From Astragalus membranaceus (lineage: Eukaryota > Streptophyta > Magnoliopsida > Fabales > Fabaceae): a DNA stretch of 64,000 nt. Below are positions 1 through 12,681 of the stretch, piece after piece. Each line of letters starts with the position of its first letter. The first letter of the stretch is position 1. A program made the translations under genes and the position numbers. The stretch is taken from contig CM076848.1 of assembly GCA_039519185.1 (NCBI GenBank), positions 57,438,778 through 57,502,777 of the forward strand, in the 5' to 3' direction. The notes under the pieces are model-generated. The model worked only from the letters and a program-made list of their open reading frames with translations, was not told the DNA's origin and did no database searches.

Positions 1-1265
1 TGGTGATTTTTTTGTGTTTTCTTTGAATAAGGTATAATGCATGAACATATGGACGTTTGTTGTACATGAGCAACAATGGAGATGAATGAAATGCGTGATG
101 GTTTATCCCTTTTTTTTTGCTTTAACTAAAATAAAAAGCTAACAAAATGTTATTGGGTGATGAATGATGCAATAATGAAGAAATTTATAATTTTTGTTTT
201 GACGCATGTTGAAGGACTGATGCATTTGAGATGGATAGGAATAAATGACTTTTGTCCTTGTTTTTTATGATGCATGAAGATGATGCATTTAAAAATAAAT
301 TTTTATAATAGCAATGCGATGTATGAGTATGAGAGATAATGCAACTAAGATAAAATGATGCATGTATGGAGAAATTGCGCATTTGGACTATGATGACAAC
401 ATGAGCGAAATGTCATTGAATGTCTCATGCAATTTGTAATAATGATGTTGCAAATGACAAGATGCCTACACTATTTGATGATTTTTTTCGATATTTATGA
501 ATTATGAATATATGATGAATGGTACGGTAGGGAAATGGCAATGTGATGCATATGATGAAAAAAAATGATCTTATTTTATGATAATTTTTTGTGATGAATG
601 AAAGGAATGATGTCGTCTCGTATGCATGCAAATGAAGGAAGCATGAATTTTTTTTTTTGAGTGATTTTAATTTTGGAGAAAAACTAACCAGATTGATAGA
701 GAGGGTAAGTATAGTGCCCCTGTGTCCTAGGTGGGTCATGTATAAATTGGGATTTTCAACATGATCTAGGGTCACTTATGTGATCAATCTCTCAGGTGGC
801 TCTATTCACTTCCTCACAAAGGTCTCAGAGCTAAAATCCCCTTCATGATATGATCCACAACGATAGCGAGCTACCTGGTGTGGGATACCATGAAAGAGCG
901 TACTCTGGTTGAGACTTTCATGAGAGTCAGACAGATAAAATCCAGAATGACTGTCACTAATAATCTCCACTCGTCCTAGGTTATTTGCAGACCCGGGTAT
1001 AGGGCCCCACTCAAAGGTGTGTGCAAAAGTGTAAGTGAGGTGTGTGATGAGAGCAAAATACCTAAACTAACCAAACTGGACAAGATGTACAACAATAATA
1101 ACAAAAAAGTCGTCTACCATAAGGTTCAATAATATAAAGAAATGCTAATAAATAAATAATATAAGAATAAGGGTAAAAACAAAATATTAATAAAATTAAC
1201 AAATACTTACACATTTAGTTAATTTGGCTTGACTCTCTTAATTTGTCCCCAGTGAAGTCGCCAGC
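1..1265 (-). mobile_element. 5' internal (untranslated) region of a minus-strand Ogre/Tat-like retrotransposon
   Basis: Reading the minus strand from 1265 downwards, this follows directly on an LTR end and a primer-binding site, so it is the leader between the 5' LTR and the coding region. I see no long reading frame. Short frames here look random, and the DNA is AT-rich with a TAA/TTA-rich stretch near 1140-1200. The element continues beyond the left edge of the window, so its gag and pol are not visible. The assignment rests on the LTR and primer site next to it. Confidence 0.7.
1245..1263 (-). other. primer-binding site of minus-strand Ogre-like element
   Basis: On the minus strand, the LTR end ...CTACA is followed by GC and then TGGCGACTTCACTGGGGAC. 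This is complementary to a tRNA whose 3' end is ...TCGCCA. Ogre elements of legumes are reported to use a tRNA-Arg primer of this kind. The position 2 nt inside the LTR end is typical and fixes the orientation of the element as leftward. Confidence 0.8.
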
Positions 1266-4064
1266 TGTAGCGACCGAAAAATCCAGAGGAGGGATTCTTC
1301 GAAGTTTCTTGAATGAAGCCGCCACCAAAGTTTTAGTTTAAGGGCAAACATTGGAAAATCCCTATTGAGTGGATAAAGGGGTCTTGCGGACCAGATTTAG
1401 GCTCGGGAGTCGTTTATGCGTAGGGAAGGTATTAGCACCCTACGACATCCTTCCTAAGGAAGGTTACCTTTTAACTAAATGTGTAAATATTTATTAATTC
1501 AAAATAATGCTTTTACCCTTATAATAATAATAAAAAAAAACTCGATAAACGGTTTGTTATTTTTGTACTTTTTGAGAAAAACGAGATAAATGAATTAAAA
1601 GAAAAAAAAAATGTTTTTTATTAATGCAATTGACAGAGGTCGGCCGCCCTCTGCCCTACGTATCTCCTGGTAGAGAATCAAATCACACGTAGTTCTTGGT
1701 AGAAAAAATTTGTGTGTTGGTGTTTTTTAAGTATTTTGAAATTGGGATGGACATTCGTAATGACCAAACAAGTAAAACTCAGAGTGGTCGTCACTCTTGG
1801 TCTGTTTGAAAACAAAAGTTGTTATTAACGGTCAAACAAGCGGAACTCGGAGTGACCATCAACAATAACTCATTTTTGTGAGTTGGATTGTTTGGAAGAA
1901 AAATATCAGTTTGAAAGCATTATGATATAATAATAAAAAATAAAATGAATTGTAATAAAAGAAATATAATTAACAGGGGTGTTGTATTATCAAAAAGAGG
2001 TGTGAATAGCAACGAATGTTGTATTTTAAAAAAAGGGGTGTAAGCAGTGAGCCCAGCTGGTTTTTATAGACTGGGCTGCGTTTTCTTTTTTTAAAAAAAA
2101 GGGGATGGGCCGTGTAGGGGTGTGTACGTGGTAAAACAGGGGGTGTGAAGATTAATATGATTGAGAAAGAGGGGGAAGGGGTGCGCGACGTAAACCAGGG
2201 GTGCGATTAGCGGCCCAGTAAAACGAAAATTAACAAAAAAAGGCACAAACATTGAAAAGCCCATCGTACCCATCAAAGAACCCTAATCCATCGTATTTTC
2301 CTCTCATTTTCAAACCCAGCGCCGTTTCCCTGAAAGTAGAAGGAGAGAGAGAGTGCAAACTTAACGGAGAGAGGAACCGCGTGATGGCTATGGAGGGAGA
2401 GACTGAGTGGAACGGAGGGAGAGGTGAGAGGCGCTGGTCTTCGCCGGAGGGAGCCATGGTGGTGGCGCCGGTGAAGGGAAAAAGAAGACGCCGTAGGGGA
2501 TTCGCGAGGAGAGAGATGGGCGAGAGGGAGAGGAGACGATTGCGATGGGATGGCGTCTTGACGACGGCGATCGTTCGGTTCGATCGTTCGGTTCACGCTT
2601 GACGGTGGTGAGGAGGGGAGAAAACGAGAAGATGGCGGCGACTTTGATGGCTCACGGCCGACGGCCACCGTTCGCGGTGGTCGGAATCTGAGGGTGAGTT
2701 CTGTGTTTTTTTTTTGTTCTAATCCTTTCTTCCCCTTCTGACTCTCACAGATCCTCTGTTTGTTTTTTTTTTTAGATTTGCATGGTGTGGGTTTATTGGC
2801 TACTGTGGTTGGATTGATTCGACGGTGGGGATGACGGTGAAGACGTTGTTTGGTGGTGGTGGTCGTGGGAGAGGGTGAGGCTACGGCGGTGGGGTTCGGT
2901 TGTTGATGGAACGGTGGTGTTGGGGTGGTTGTGAGTGAACGGTGATGAGGGAGGAGAAGGACGTTCACCGTGAGAGAGAAAAAGGGAAAACGAAGATTGG
3001 GTGTTCAGTGGTTGTTATGGTGGTGGCTGTGAGTGTTTGGTGGTTATGGTGGTGGCCGTGAGGTGATGCTGCTGCTGATAGCCTTTCCCCTCATCTCAGC
3101 TTGCCTTCTGTTTTCTGTTTTATTGTTATCGTGTGTGTATCTGTGTGTTTTTGCGTTTCTGTGTGTTCCCCTCTGACTGTGTATGCCTCTCCCCCCCTTT
3201 ATTTTGATTCTGTGTTTCTAATTGCTTCCGTTTTTCTTCTGTATCCCCCCCGCCTTCAGTGCTCTTGTTCTTCTTATTTTATAGAGGGAGCTGTTGTTTT
3301 TGAGCTGATGCACATTTGTTGTTTTGTCAATTGTGCAGGTTAGTGGAGCAGAAGAGGTTAGTGGGGCGGCAGCAGCAGCAGGGTGGTGCCTGCCAAAGCT
3401 GCTTTGTTGGAGCAATTGTTGGAGCAAAAATGGAAAGGATCAAAAAGGATGAAGAAATGGGCTTTGGCATAATGCTCAAAGAGATTTTCAGCAAGGACAG
3501 CAGCTAGTGCTGCCTTGCTTTTTATTTAGTTGTTGCTTTTTAATTAATTTTTTTTTGTACTACTTTGTATTTAATTTTGTCTACATGTATGTACTAAAGT
3601 TGACTTTTTTTATTTGTAAAAAAAAACTGATTATAGTAATAATAATAGAAAAGCAATTATTCAAATCTGATTTTTATTACATTTTCTTATTAAACTAATA
3701 CCTATAACCATGAAATAACGAGCACCAAAATGAGCACTCGTACACGACGAGAAGTGAACACGCGCCCGCGATTAGAATAAAAATGCGTACATGATTAGGA
3801 ATAACACGCGCGCATGATGACAAGTGACACGCATGCGATTAGGAATGACACGCGTATGTGGTTAAAAAACATGTGCACGCAACAACGCAAAAATGTTAAG
3901 ACTAACGCGTGTACGCGACTAAAAATAATACGTGTGCACCATGGAACATTTTTTGGGATTTTTCGAAAATGAAACAAGAAACCGATTAAAATCAAATGTC
4001 TACAAATTATTATTTTTAGAAAAACAAATCGCTTTAACCTAACGGACAAAATTAGGGTATGACA
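1266..4064 (-). mobile_element. 5' LTR (2799 bp) of minus-strand Ogre-like element
   Basis: On the minus strand it starts TGTCATACCCTAATTTTGTC at 4064 and ends GGTCGCTACA at 1266, so it has TG...CA ends. The same start (TGTNATACCCNAATTTTGTC) is found in the two other Ogre-type LTRs of this window. The part near 1320-1450 (GCCGCCACCAA..., GGTATTAGCACCCTACG) has clear counterparts near 15690-15800 and 16815-16945 in those LTRs. The five bases outside the right end, CGTAT (4065-4069), would be one copy of the target duplication. The other copy is outside the window. Reading frames inside, such as the GC-rich stretch 2250-2970, look non-coding. Confidence 0.8.
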
Positions 4065-5242
4065 CGTATATATCGAGTTCACACCTATGCTCAAAGAAGA
4101 ATTGTTACATAGTTTCAGTGGGACATATTGGTGTATACTTAAGAGGATTTTGCAAACGTGACTTAAGAGTGGTAACAACTTTGGCCCAAACCATATGCTT
4201 GTTTGATTAATATACATATTTTTCATTATGAGTTGGATAGGCACATGCTTTTTGTTAGTTATTAGTTATTAGTGCCTAAAGTAAATTTGGCCAACTTGAT
4301 CTAATTCCTAACTACAACTCACTGGTAACACTTGTTCTCAGGCATGACATTTCAATTAGTAGAATTGATTAGTTTGCTTAATTATGTTATGCAGTTTTGT
4401 GCATGTCTGTTGACTTCCAAGGCTTCTAATTTCAGTTAACAAGTATCTCAGTATGTAGAATCTTCTAATATAACCATTTATAATTTCTCTGAAAATCAAG
4501 ATAAAATAGAAGGGTCGTACACGTTTTACATGTGTTTAATTAAATTCTTTCTTTTTGGGTATATTGTGATTAAAGTCTTCTGTTAGATTAGACCCATTCA
4601 CTAAGATTCCCCTTACTTAGTTGACTTGTATTATATTTTTCATAGTTGACTTATCTAGTGATGCCCAGTTGTTAACGTCTTGCATAAAAAATGTATAGTC
4701 AACTAATTTCAAAAACTATGAAGGATTCTCGCTCTTATTTAATTCCCATGAATTCTCTCGTTTCCTTAAAGCCTTTGCTGCAGATAAACAAGTGGTAGCA
4801 AGGTTACACGATTCCTTTCATAAAAATAAAATACAATGAATGTTACACGATTGTTAGCATCCTCTGCAAACCTTGTTTAACGTTACCACTATAGAATAAT
4901 AAATTCAAGATAATTATCTATCATAGATAACGTGGCTATCCTTATTTTACGTACCTACAAAGTTTGCCTACAATGCATGAACTTTACATTTTCTTTTTTT
5001 TTGGCAAAACACCAAAGTGGAGATTTCAGATTTGAATTAGGTATACCACAAAAGCATTAACCATAACAATGTCGGCTTTATCAATTGTGCTGCGTCTTAC
5101 AAACAAATGTGTTGCTTTACAAGTGAACTTAGCCTACGTCTCTTCAAAATAAGATTATAGAAAACTCTAAATTTGGGTGTAAGTGGTTAACATACCCCAT
5201 CTTAATCTTAATGGACGTATTCGACTAGTGCCCAGATTCGAT
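4065..5242. other. unassigned DNA between the minus-strand LTR and the assembly gap
   Basis: About 1.2 kb of AT-rich sequence with no convincing reading frame, RNA gene or transposon terminus. It is the target DNA of the left Ogre insertion and may be older decayed repeat or intergenic DNA. Confidence 0.5.
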
Positions 5243-5742
5243 NNNNNNNNNNNNNNNNNNNNNNNNNNNNNNNNNNNNNNNNNNNNNNNNNNNNNNNNNN
5301 NNNNNNNNNNNNNNNNNNNNNNNNNNNNNNNNNNNNNNNNNNNNNNNNNNNNNNNNNNNNNNNNNNNNNNNNNNNNNNNNNNNNNNNNNNNNNNNNNNNN
5401 NNNNNNNNNNNNNNNNNNNNNNNNNNNNNNNNNNNNNNNNNNNNNNNNNNNNNNNNNNNNNNNNNNNNNNNNNNNNNNNNNNNNNNNNNNNNNNNNNNNN
5501 NNNNNNNNNNNNNNNNNNNNNNNNNNNNNNNNNNNNNNNNNNNNNNNNNNNNNNNNNNNNNNNNNNNNNNNNNNNNNNNNNNNNNNNNNNNNNNNNNNNN
5601 NNNNNNNNNNNNNNNNNNNNNNNNNNNNNNNNNNNNNNNNNNNNNNNNNNNNNNNNNNNNNNNNNNNNNNNNNNNNNNNNNNNNNNNNNNNNNNNNNNNN
5701 NNNNNNNNNNNNNNNNNNNNNNNNNNNNNNNNNNNNNNNNNN
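5243..5742. other. assembly gap (500 Ns)
   Basis: Exactly 500 N characters, a conventional placeholder for a gap of unknown size. The plus-strand Ogre to its right is already inside its coding region at 5743, while the DNA to its left is not recognisable Ogre. The missing stretch should therefore hold at least a 5' LTR of about 3.2 kb, a leader and gag. Confidence 0.95.
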
Positions 5743-7453
5743 CTGAATTATGCCGTTTTGGTGTCATCAAAGAAGGATGTGCTAGGAAAGACGCCTGTGA
5801 TAATCCTCGCTGCATCGGGGCATGTGAAGGTTTTAAACCAATTCTCCAAGATCTCTTAGACAGACACCTGGTCCAAGTGGGAATCCAAGAGAAAGAAGAA
5901 AGTGTATTTACCTTGCAATCAGGCAATGGAGGCTTCAGGAGACCGATTGAAATTCCCCGCAATCTGAATTCCAGCCTAGCTGTAACGAGACCCTCGACTG
6001 TTGTCATTCCAGTACCTGCTGCTGCCCTTAGCGGGGATACTAGGATGACTCCATGGAGCTGCAATGTGCAAATGCAAGCGGAGGTCCCTAAAGGCACTCT
6101 GGATATAACAAACATTGCTGGAGGTAGTTGTATCACAAGGAGTGGAAGGATGTATACTCCTGAAAACCTTAGAAAAGAGCAATCCAAGGGAAATGAGGAA
6201 AGGGCCCGTAAGGGAAAAGACAAGGAAGCTGTAGAGGTCAGGGATGTGTCGGACAAAGAAGCTCAAGAATTCCTGAGGGTAATGAGACAGAGTGAATATC
6301 GGGTGGTAGACCAGCTGAATCAAACCCCATCCAAGATCTCAATGCTCTCTTTGCTGCTTAGTTCAGAGGCACATCGTGCTGCACTGCTAAAGGTCCTGAA
6401 TGAAGCTCACGTCTCCCATGACATTACAGTAAACCAGTTTGATGGTATTGTTGGCAGCATTGTAGCCTCTAATTACTTGACTTTCTCAGACACTGAGCTG
6501 CCTCCGGCAGGAAAGAGTCATAATCAAGCCCTTCACATCTCAGTCAAGTGTGGGGACCATATACTTGCCCGGGTGCTTATCGATAACGGTTCATCCTTGA
6601 ATGTGCTGCCTAAGTCTACAATGGATAAGCTGGATGTAGACTGTTCATATCTAAAACCGAGCTCCACCTTGGTCAGAGCATTTGATGGGTCGGTGAAGGA
6701 AGTTTTTGGAGAAGTAGAAATGCCGCTGCAGGTAGGCCCTGAAGTATTTTATGTCGTCTTTCAAGTGATGGACATCAATTCATCCTACAGTTGCCTGCTG
6801 GGACGTCCTTGGATACATGCGGCTGGGGCAGTGCCATCCTCGCTTCATCAGAAACTCAAGTTTGTGGCTAGGGGAAAGCTGATAGTGATCTCCGGAGAGG
6901 AAGAAACATTGATAAACCGATCACCACCTGAATATTATGTGGAAGCGGCAGAAGAGTCCTTTGAGACTGCTTTCCAAGGATTGGAGATTTCAAACGCTGT
7001 CTTCGTTGAAAGTGAGCCTCAGTGGAAGCCTAAGTGGTCCAGGGCCGACATGATGGCTGCAAAAGTGATGCTGGGACATGGGTATCAGATTGGTAAGGGC
7101 TTAGGAAAAGCTGCTCAAGGAATTGTAATGCCTATCCAGTTGAGGGGTAATATTGAGAGGTTCGGTGTTGGGTACATCCCAAGTCTTGCTGATCGGGAGA
7201 GGCTGGCATCTGACAGGAGGGAGAAATGGCTGGCCAAACTCAGAGGAAAGGCACCCAATCAGGGGAGAATGGTCATCGCTAATCTTAAGAGTAACTTCCG
7301 GAGTGCTGGTATGCTGAACCCTGACCAGGTTAATGTGGTCGAAGAAGGATCAAGCTCAAGTGGCCGTGCTGTAGGTCTGGTGCGCTGCTGTGCGGTTGGA
7401 GAGAAGCTGCAAAACTGGGAGATCATGGATTTCCCCGTATTTTCCAATTTAAA
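5743..7453 (+). CDS. Ogre gag-protease polyprotein, C-terminal part (open at the gap), first exon
   Basis: The reading frame is already open at the first base after the gap, so the true start is missing. Early on there is a Cys-rich patch (5776-5830; Cys residues spaced like a zinc-binding site). The aspartic protease domain follows, with the active-site motif DNGSS at 6582-6596 (D-N-G rather than D-T/S-G, as usual for Tat-type elements) and a second glycine-rich strand LLGRPW near 6795-6812. A G-patch motif lies at about 7045-7190 (GHGYQIGKGLG). A stop TAA at 7455-7457 lies just beyond a GT splice donor at 7454, so the protein could either end here or continue by splicing into the RT exon. 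The product would process the polyprotein and bind RNA in the virus-like particle. Confidence 0.85.
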
Positions 7454-7645
7454 GTAATTATCGTTGTAATGCAGATCCCTCGGCTCTGCCCAAGGCCTTG
7501 GGATATTTCATTCGGGCACACATGTTTTCGTCGAAAATCATCAATCAATAAAGTGTTATTTTGAATTTTCAATAAAATTTTTGTCTTCATCTTTTATCTG
7601 TGTTGCTTTTTCTTTGTTTTTATTCGCCGCTCCATTCTAATGCAG
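7454..7645 (+). other. putative 192-nt intron between protease and RT of the Ogre
   Basis: The stop of the protease frame (7455-7457) overlaps a GTAATT donor at 7454. A pyrimidine-rich tract ends in TAATGCAG at 7638-7645. Removing 7454-7645 brings the protease frame into register with the RT frame, which is open from 7646 onwards, upstream of its first ATG at 7761. A second TAATGCAG occurs near 7467-7474, so an alternative 3' site may exist. Introns at this exact place are a described property of Ogre elements. Splicing here is inferred from sequence only. Confidence 0.7.
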
Positions 7646-10600
7646 ATCAAAAATAAACTCTGAAAATAATAATGCCCATAACTCATACTGTGATTTTGAT
7701 TACCCGGTTAATCACGCCGAGGAAGATGTTGAGAATGATTGGGATACTCCTCCAGAAATCATGAGAATGGTAGAACAAGAAGAAAAGGTCATCGAACCCC
7801 ATGAGGAGTCTACAGAAATGGTCAATTTGGGTACTGAGGAAGACAGAAAAGAGATCAAGGTTGGTACCGCAATGGAAGATAAAGAGCGCAAAAAGTTGAT
7901 TCAGCTCCTGTTCGACTACGCTGACGTATTCGCATGGACATATCGGGACATGCCAGGGTTGAGCACAGATATTGTTGAACATAGATTGCCGGTGAAATCA
8001 GAATGTCCCCCGGTGAAACAGAAGTTAAGGCGGATGAAGCCTGAAATGTCTTTGAAGATCAGGGATGAGGTCAAGAAACAGTTTGATGCAGGATTCTTAG
8101 CTGTGGCAAAATATCCTGAGTGGGTAGCAAACATTGTTCCAGTCCCTAAGAAAGATGGAAAGGTCCGAATGTGTGTCGACTACCGTGACTTGAACAGAGC
8201 AAGCCCTAAAGATGATTTCCTTCTACCCCATATTGACGTTTTGGTGGACAGCACTGCTCAGCATTCGATGTTCTCCCTCATGGATGGATATTCAGGCTAT
8301 AACCAGATCAAAATGGCTCCAGAGGATATGGAGAAAACCACCTTCATAACCCTTTGGGGAACTTTCTGTTACAAGGTCATGCCTTTCGGGTTGAGGAATG
8401 CTGGGGCAACCTACCAAAGAGCGATGGTAACCCTATTCCATGACATGATGCATAAGGAGATCGAAGTCTATGTGGATGACATGATTGCCAAATCAAAGAC
8501 TGATGAAGAGCACGTGGTTAACCTGCAGAAGCTGTTCGAGCGTCTCAGAAAGTACAAACTCAGGTTGAACCCCGCTAAGTGCACCTTTGGGGTTAGGTCA
8601 GGGAAGCTGTTAGGTTTCATTGTTAGCCAGAAGGGAATTGAGGTAGACCCGGACAAAGTACGAGCAATCCTGGAGATGCCAGCACCTAAAACAGAGAAAG
8701 AAGTTCGTGGTTTCCTGGGAAGACTAAATTACATCTCTCGATTCATCTTCCAGTTGACTGCAACTTGCGAACCAATTTTCAAACTGCTGTGCAAAAACCA
8801 AGAGATGAAGTGGAATGATAAATGCCAAGAAGCATTTGAGAAAATCAAGGCGTATCTTCAAAATCCACCTGTCCTAATGCCACCTGTGTCTGGCAGGCCC
8901 CTCATCCTATACCTCACGGTGCTAGACAACTCTATGGGCTGCGTGCTGGGGCAACACGATGAGTCAGGAAAGAAAGAACACGCGATCTACTACATAAGCA
9001 AGAAGTTCACAGACTGTGAGGCAAGGTATTCATCATTGGAGAAGACTTGTTGTGCTCTAGCCTGGGCTGCGCATCGACTGAGACAGTATATGCTGAGTCA
9101 CACTACCTGGTTGGTGTCCAAAATGGACCCAATCAAGTACATATTTGAAAAACCTGCGCTCACAGGTAGAATTGCTCGTTGGCAAATGCTTCTGTCAGAG
9201 TACGATCTCGTGTACGTAACCCAGAAGGCGATTAAAGGTAGCACACTGGCAGACTACCTGGCACATCAACCGGTTGAGGATTACCAATCAATGCAATGTG
9301 AGTTCCCAGATGAGGACATTATGGCATTATTTGACGCAGGGAAGTCCCAAGATGATGAAAGGTGGAGAGTGTTGTTTGATGGTGCCTCTAACATGTGGGG
9401 GCACGGGATCGGAGCAGTGCTGATCTCCCCAGACAACCGCTTTATACCAGTCACCGCCAGACTAAGCTTCTATGTCACAAACAATATTGCAGAGTATGAA
9501 GCGTGTATCTTGGGTATCCAGGCAGCTCTCGATCGGAAAGTCAAGAGGCTCGACGTGTACGGAGATTCAGCTCTAGTTGTCCATCAAGTAAAAGGAGACT
9601 GGGAAACAAGAAATTCTGATTTGATTCCTTACCGTGACTACATTCAAGAATTAATCAAGCCCTTTGAGGAAATCACTTTCCAACACATACCCCGCAGCGA
9701 GAATCAGTTGGCAGATGCCTTGGCAACTTTGTCTTCTATGTTCAACGTCAGTTGTGACAAAAGTCTGACGACTGTCAGAATCCAGCACAGAGAACAGCCT
9801 GCTTATCACTACTGTATGACAGTCGAAGAGGGATCAGATGGTAAGCCTTGGTACCATGACATCAAGCAGTATATCACAAACAGAGAGTATCCTCCCAGAG
9901 CTACAGAGAACGACAAGAGAACCCTCAGGAGGCTGTCAACAGGTTTCTTCTTGAGTGGAGACGTCCTTTACAAGAGAAACCATGACTTGGTACTCCTCAG
10001 GTGTGTAACAGGAGAAGAATCAGTAAAGATTATGCGAGATGTTCATGAAGGCTCATTTGGGGTTCATTCCAACGGGCACGCAATGGCTAGAAAAATCCTG
10101 AGAGCTGGATACTACTGGTTGCAGATGGAATCAGACTGTTATAGTTTTGTGAGAAGATGCCATAAATGCCAAATCTATGCAGATCACACCCATGTACCTC
10201 CAACTTCTCTGAATGTTTTGAGCGCACCATGGCCATTCTCAATGTGGGGCATGGACATCATTGGTCCCATTGAACCCAAAGCTTCCAATGGTCACCGTTT
10301 CATTCTGGTTGCTATTGACTACTTCACTAAGTGGGTGGAGGCTGCTTCTTATCCCAATGTAACGAGCTCAGTGATTGCTAAGTTCATCAAGAAAGACTTG
10401 GTTTGCCGCTACGGCCTTCCAAACAAGATTATCACAGACAACGGTAGTAATTTGAACAGCAGAATGATGAAGGATTTGTGTAAAGACTTCAAAATACAAC
10501 ATCACAACTCTTCTCCCTACCGCCCAAAGATGAATGGGGCAGTTGAGGCAGCCAACAAGAACATCAAGAAGATTGTGCAAAAGATGGTGGTAACCTATAA

Positions 10601-11096
10601 TGATTGGCACGAGATGCTCCCCTTTGCCCTGCATGGTTACAGAACCTCAGTACGCACCTCAACAGGGGCAACCCCTTACTCCCTGGTTTACGGGTCAGAG
10701 GCAGTTCTCCTCATCGAGGTTGAAATACCATCCCTGCGGGTGTTAATGGAGACAAAACTTGATGAAGCAGAATGGGTTGGGTCTCGTCTTGACCAGTTGA
10801 ATCTCATTGATGAAAAACGGGTGGCCGCAATGTGTCATGGACAGTTGTACCAACAGAGGATGAGGAGGGCTTTTGACAAGAAAGTCCGTCCTCGTGAATT
10901 TCAAGAAGGAGATCTTGTGCTCAAGCAGATCTTGCCGATTCAGACAGACTCTAGGGGCAAATGGGCTCCCAAATATGAAGGACCTTATGTGGTGAAGAAG
11001 GCATTCTCAGGAGGAGCTTTAATTCTGGCAAACATGGACGGAGATGAGATCCCAAATCCAGTGAACTCAGATGTGGTCAAGAAGTATTATGCCTAG
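7646..11096 (+). CDS. Ogre reverse transcriptase - RNase H - archaeal-type RNase H - integrase
   Basis: Uninterrupted frame to a TAG at 11094-11096; its first ATG is at 7761. Residues counted from that ATG: RT at about 110-330 with the catalytic YVDD at 237-240; an RT-linked RNase H at about 385-460 (TVLDNSMG..., HAIYYISKKFTD); a second RNase H at about 540-660 with acidic residues in FDGAS, AEYEA, GDSALV and LADALA; integrase zinc finger (H-H-C-C ending CHKCQIY) at about 765-810; integrase core with D832, D893 and E929 (a DD35E triad). The C-terminus ends about 100 residues after the core domain, as in related elements. Two RNase H domains identify the Tat branch. All catalytic residues are present, so the enzyme part looks intact. 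Confidence 0.92.
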
Positions 11097-12681
11097 AAAA
11101 ATAGACGAAAAAAGAGAAAGATAAGCCAAGGAAAAATCAGCTCGCTAGGTTGAAAACCCGCAAAGGGCGGCCTAGGCAAAATCAGAGCGGCCCGGTGGAT
11201 TGAAAACCCGCAAAGGGCGATCCAGGCAAAAATTAGGGTCAGAAAACTTGGGCTTGAGAAAAGAAAAAGGCAATCAGCGCTCCAAAGGTTCGGATAAGGG
11301 GGTGATCAGTATTATGAGTATGGACGGTGGGCACCGTTACTACAGAGACGAAATCACGAGATTTGTTCCTTTTTGCTTGTATTTTTTGTAGTTTAAAAGA
11401 AAAATTGCAATGCACTTCCGATTGGCGTGACTTTCTGCGCGTCCAATTTCTATATCAATAAAAGTCCAACTTTTCTTTCATATGTGTGCTTTTCGTGTCT
11501 CTGCTTTCATCTATTCAGTTTCTGTCAAAATAATAACTTTTATGATTGATGAAATCGAATTGCAAAACATGTGCACATTCAGAGCATTACAGGATTATTG
11601 CGAAATCTTTGAAAAAATACGGAAAGAAGTGATTCCCCAAGTGAATAAAATTGCGGAAAAGACAGTCATGACGAACCAGTGTGCAATCCTCGCGGGATCG
11701 CCGTCCTGGAACAGCCTTCGCCCGGCAGATCGAATTAACCAGCAAAAAGAGTGCCAAAGAAAAAACAAATAAGCAGAAAAAAGAAAGCTGCTTAAAGAAA
11801 GCAAGCAGAGTAAACAAAAACAAATAAGCAGAAAAAAGAAAGCTGCTTAAAGAAAACAAACAGAATAAACAAAACAAACAACAAAAAAGAAAATCACAGA
11901 AGACGGAACATAAAAGAACACAACATCTTCATTCATCATACCATCCATACCATTCGTCATCAAACAGTGGTGCATTACACTTTCAAATTCGCATCTCAGA
12001 AGAGCGAAGAATAACAAAAGAAAAAGAAGTGAATGAGGAATCAAACAGAAAAAGCATCCCACCAAAATCAATTATTGCATTCATGTGCATCCAAATACCC
12101 AAATGCATGCATTTCATGCACCATCCAAGAAGTTGCTTCGGACCAGGGAGTCCCAAAAATCTCATTTTTTAGAAAATCACCATCAGCACCGAGTTAGTAA
12201 ACTCCATCAACCCAGGGTTAGTAAACCCCATCAACACAGAGTTAGTGAACTCCTTCCACAGATCACAACATCGTGTACGAGCACGCGATGGATCCATCAG
12301 ACTTCGTTAAGTCCTTCGGATTAGTTGTGTCAGCCTAAGGCATAGCGTAAATCCATTGATCAAATCAGTTCCGGACCTGATGTTGATCGGCTGCTCGAAA
12401 AGGCCACCCCCAAAGCTCGGGCTCGACCAGAGTTCGTTAGAAGGTTTTTTAGGCAGCCTCCGAATTCCCAATTTACCGCTTTTCCCAATTTACTGCTTTC
12501 CCGTTAATGCGACAAGTGTTAACCCCCCTTTTCTCAAAAGGAAAATAACAAAAAGAAAATTTGAGCTTTTCTGGAGCGGACAAAATTAGTGTTATTTCTA
12601 TATCTTTATTTCCATTTCACCAACAAATATGAAAAGGCCAAGTCATATTTCTTGACGAAATGTGAAATAAAGAGGGGCAGC
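11097..12681 (+). other. 3' untranslated region of the Ogre with short tandem repeats
   Basis: No coding potential. It contains a repeated GAAAACCCGCAAAGGGCG box (about 11153-11170 and 11201-11218), a duplicated A-rich block (about 11762-11816 and 11817-11872, GCAGAAAAAAGAAAGCTGC), and three copies of a roughly 24-bp GAGTTAGTAAACTCCATCAA unit at about 12187-12255. A long 3' region with such boxes between integrase and LTR is common in Ogre. Confidence 0.6.
12668..12681 (+). other. polypurine tract of the Ogre
   Basis: TAAAGAGGGGCAGC lies immediately before the TG of the 3' LTR, the place where the plus-strand primer is generated in LTR retrotransposons. The position next to the LTR supports the boundary at 12682. 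Confidence 0.75.

Noticed and set aside
2273..2968. 231-codon minus-strand frame rich in Ser/Pro/Arg/His
   Set aside because: It lies wholly inside an Ogre LTR, has low-complexity composition and no recognisable domain. It is probably a by-product of GC-rich sequence.
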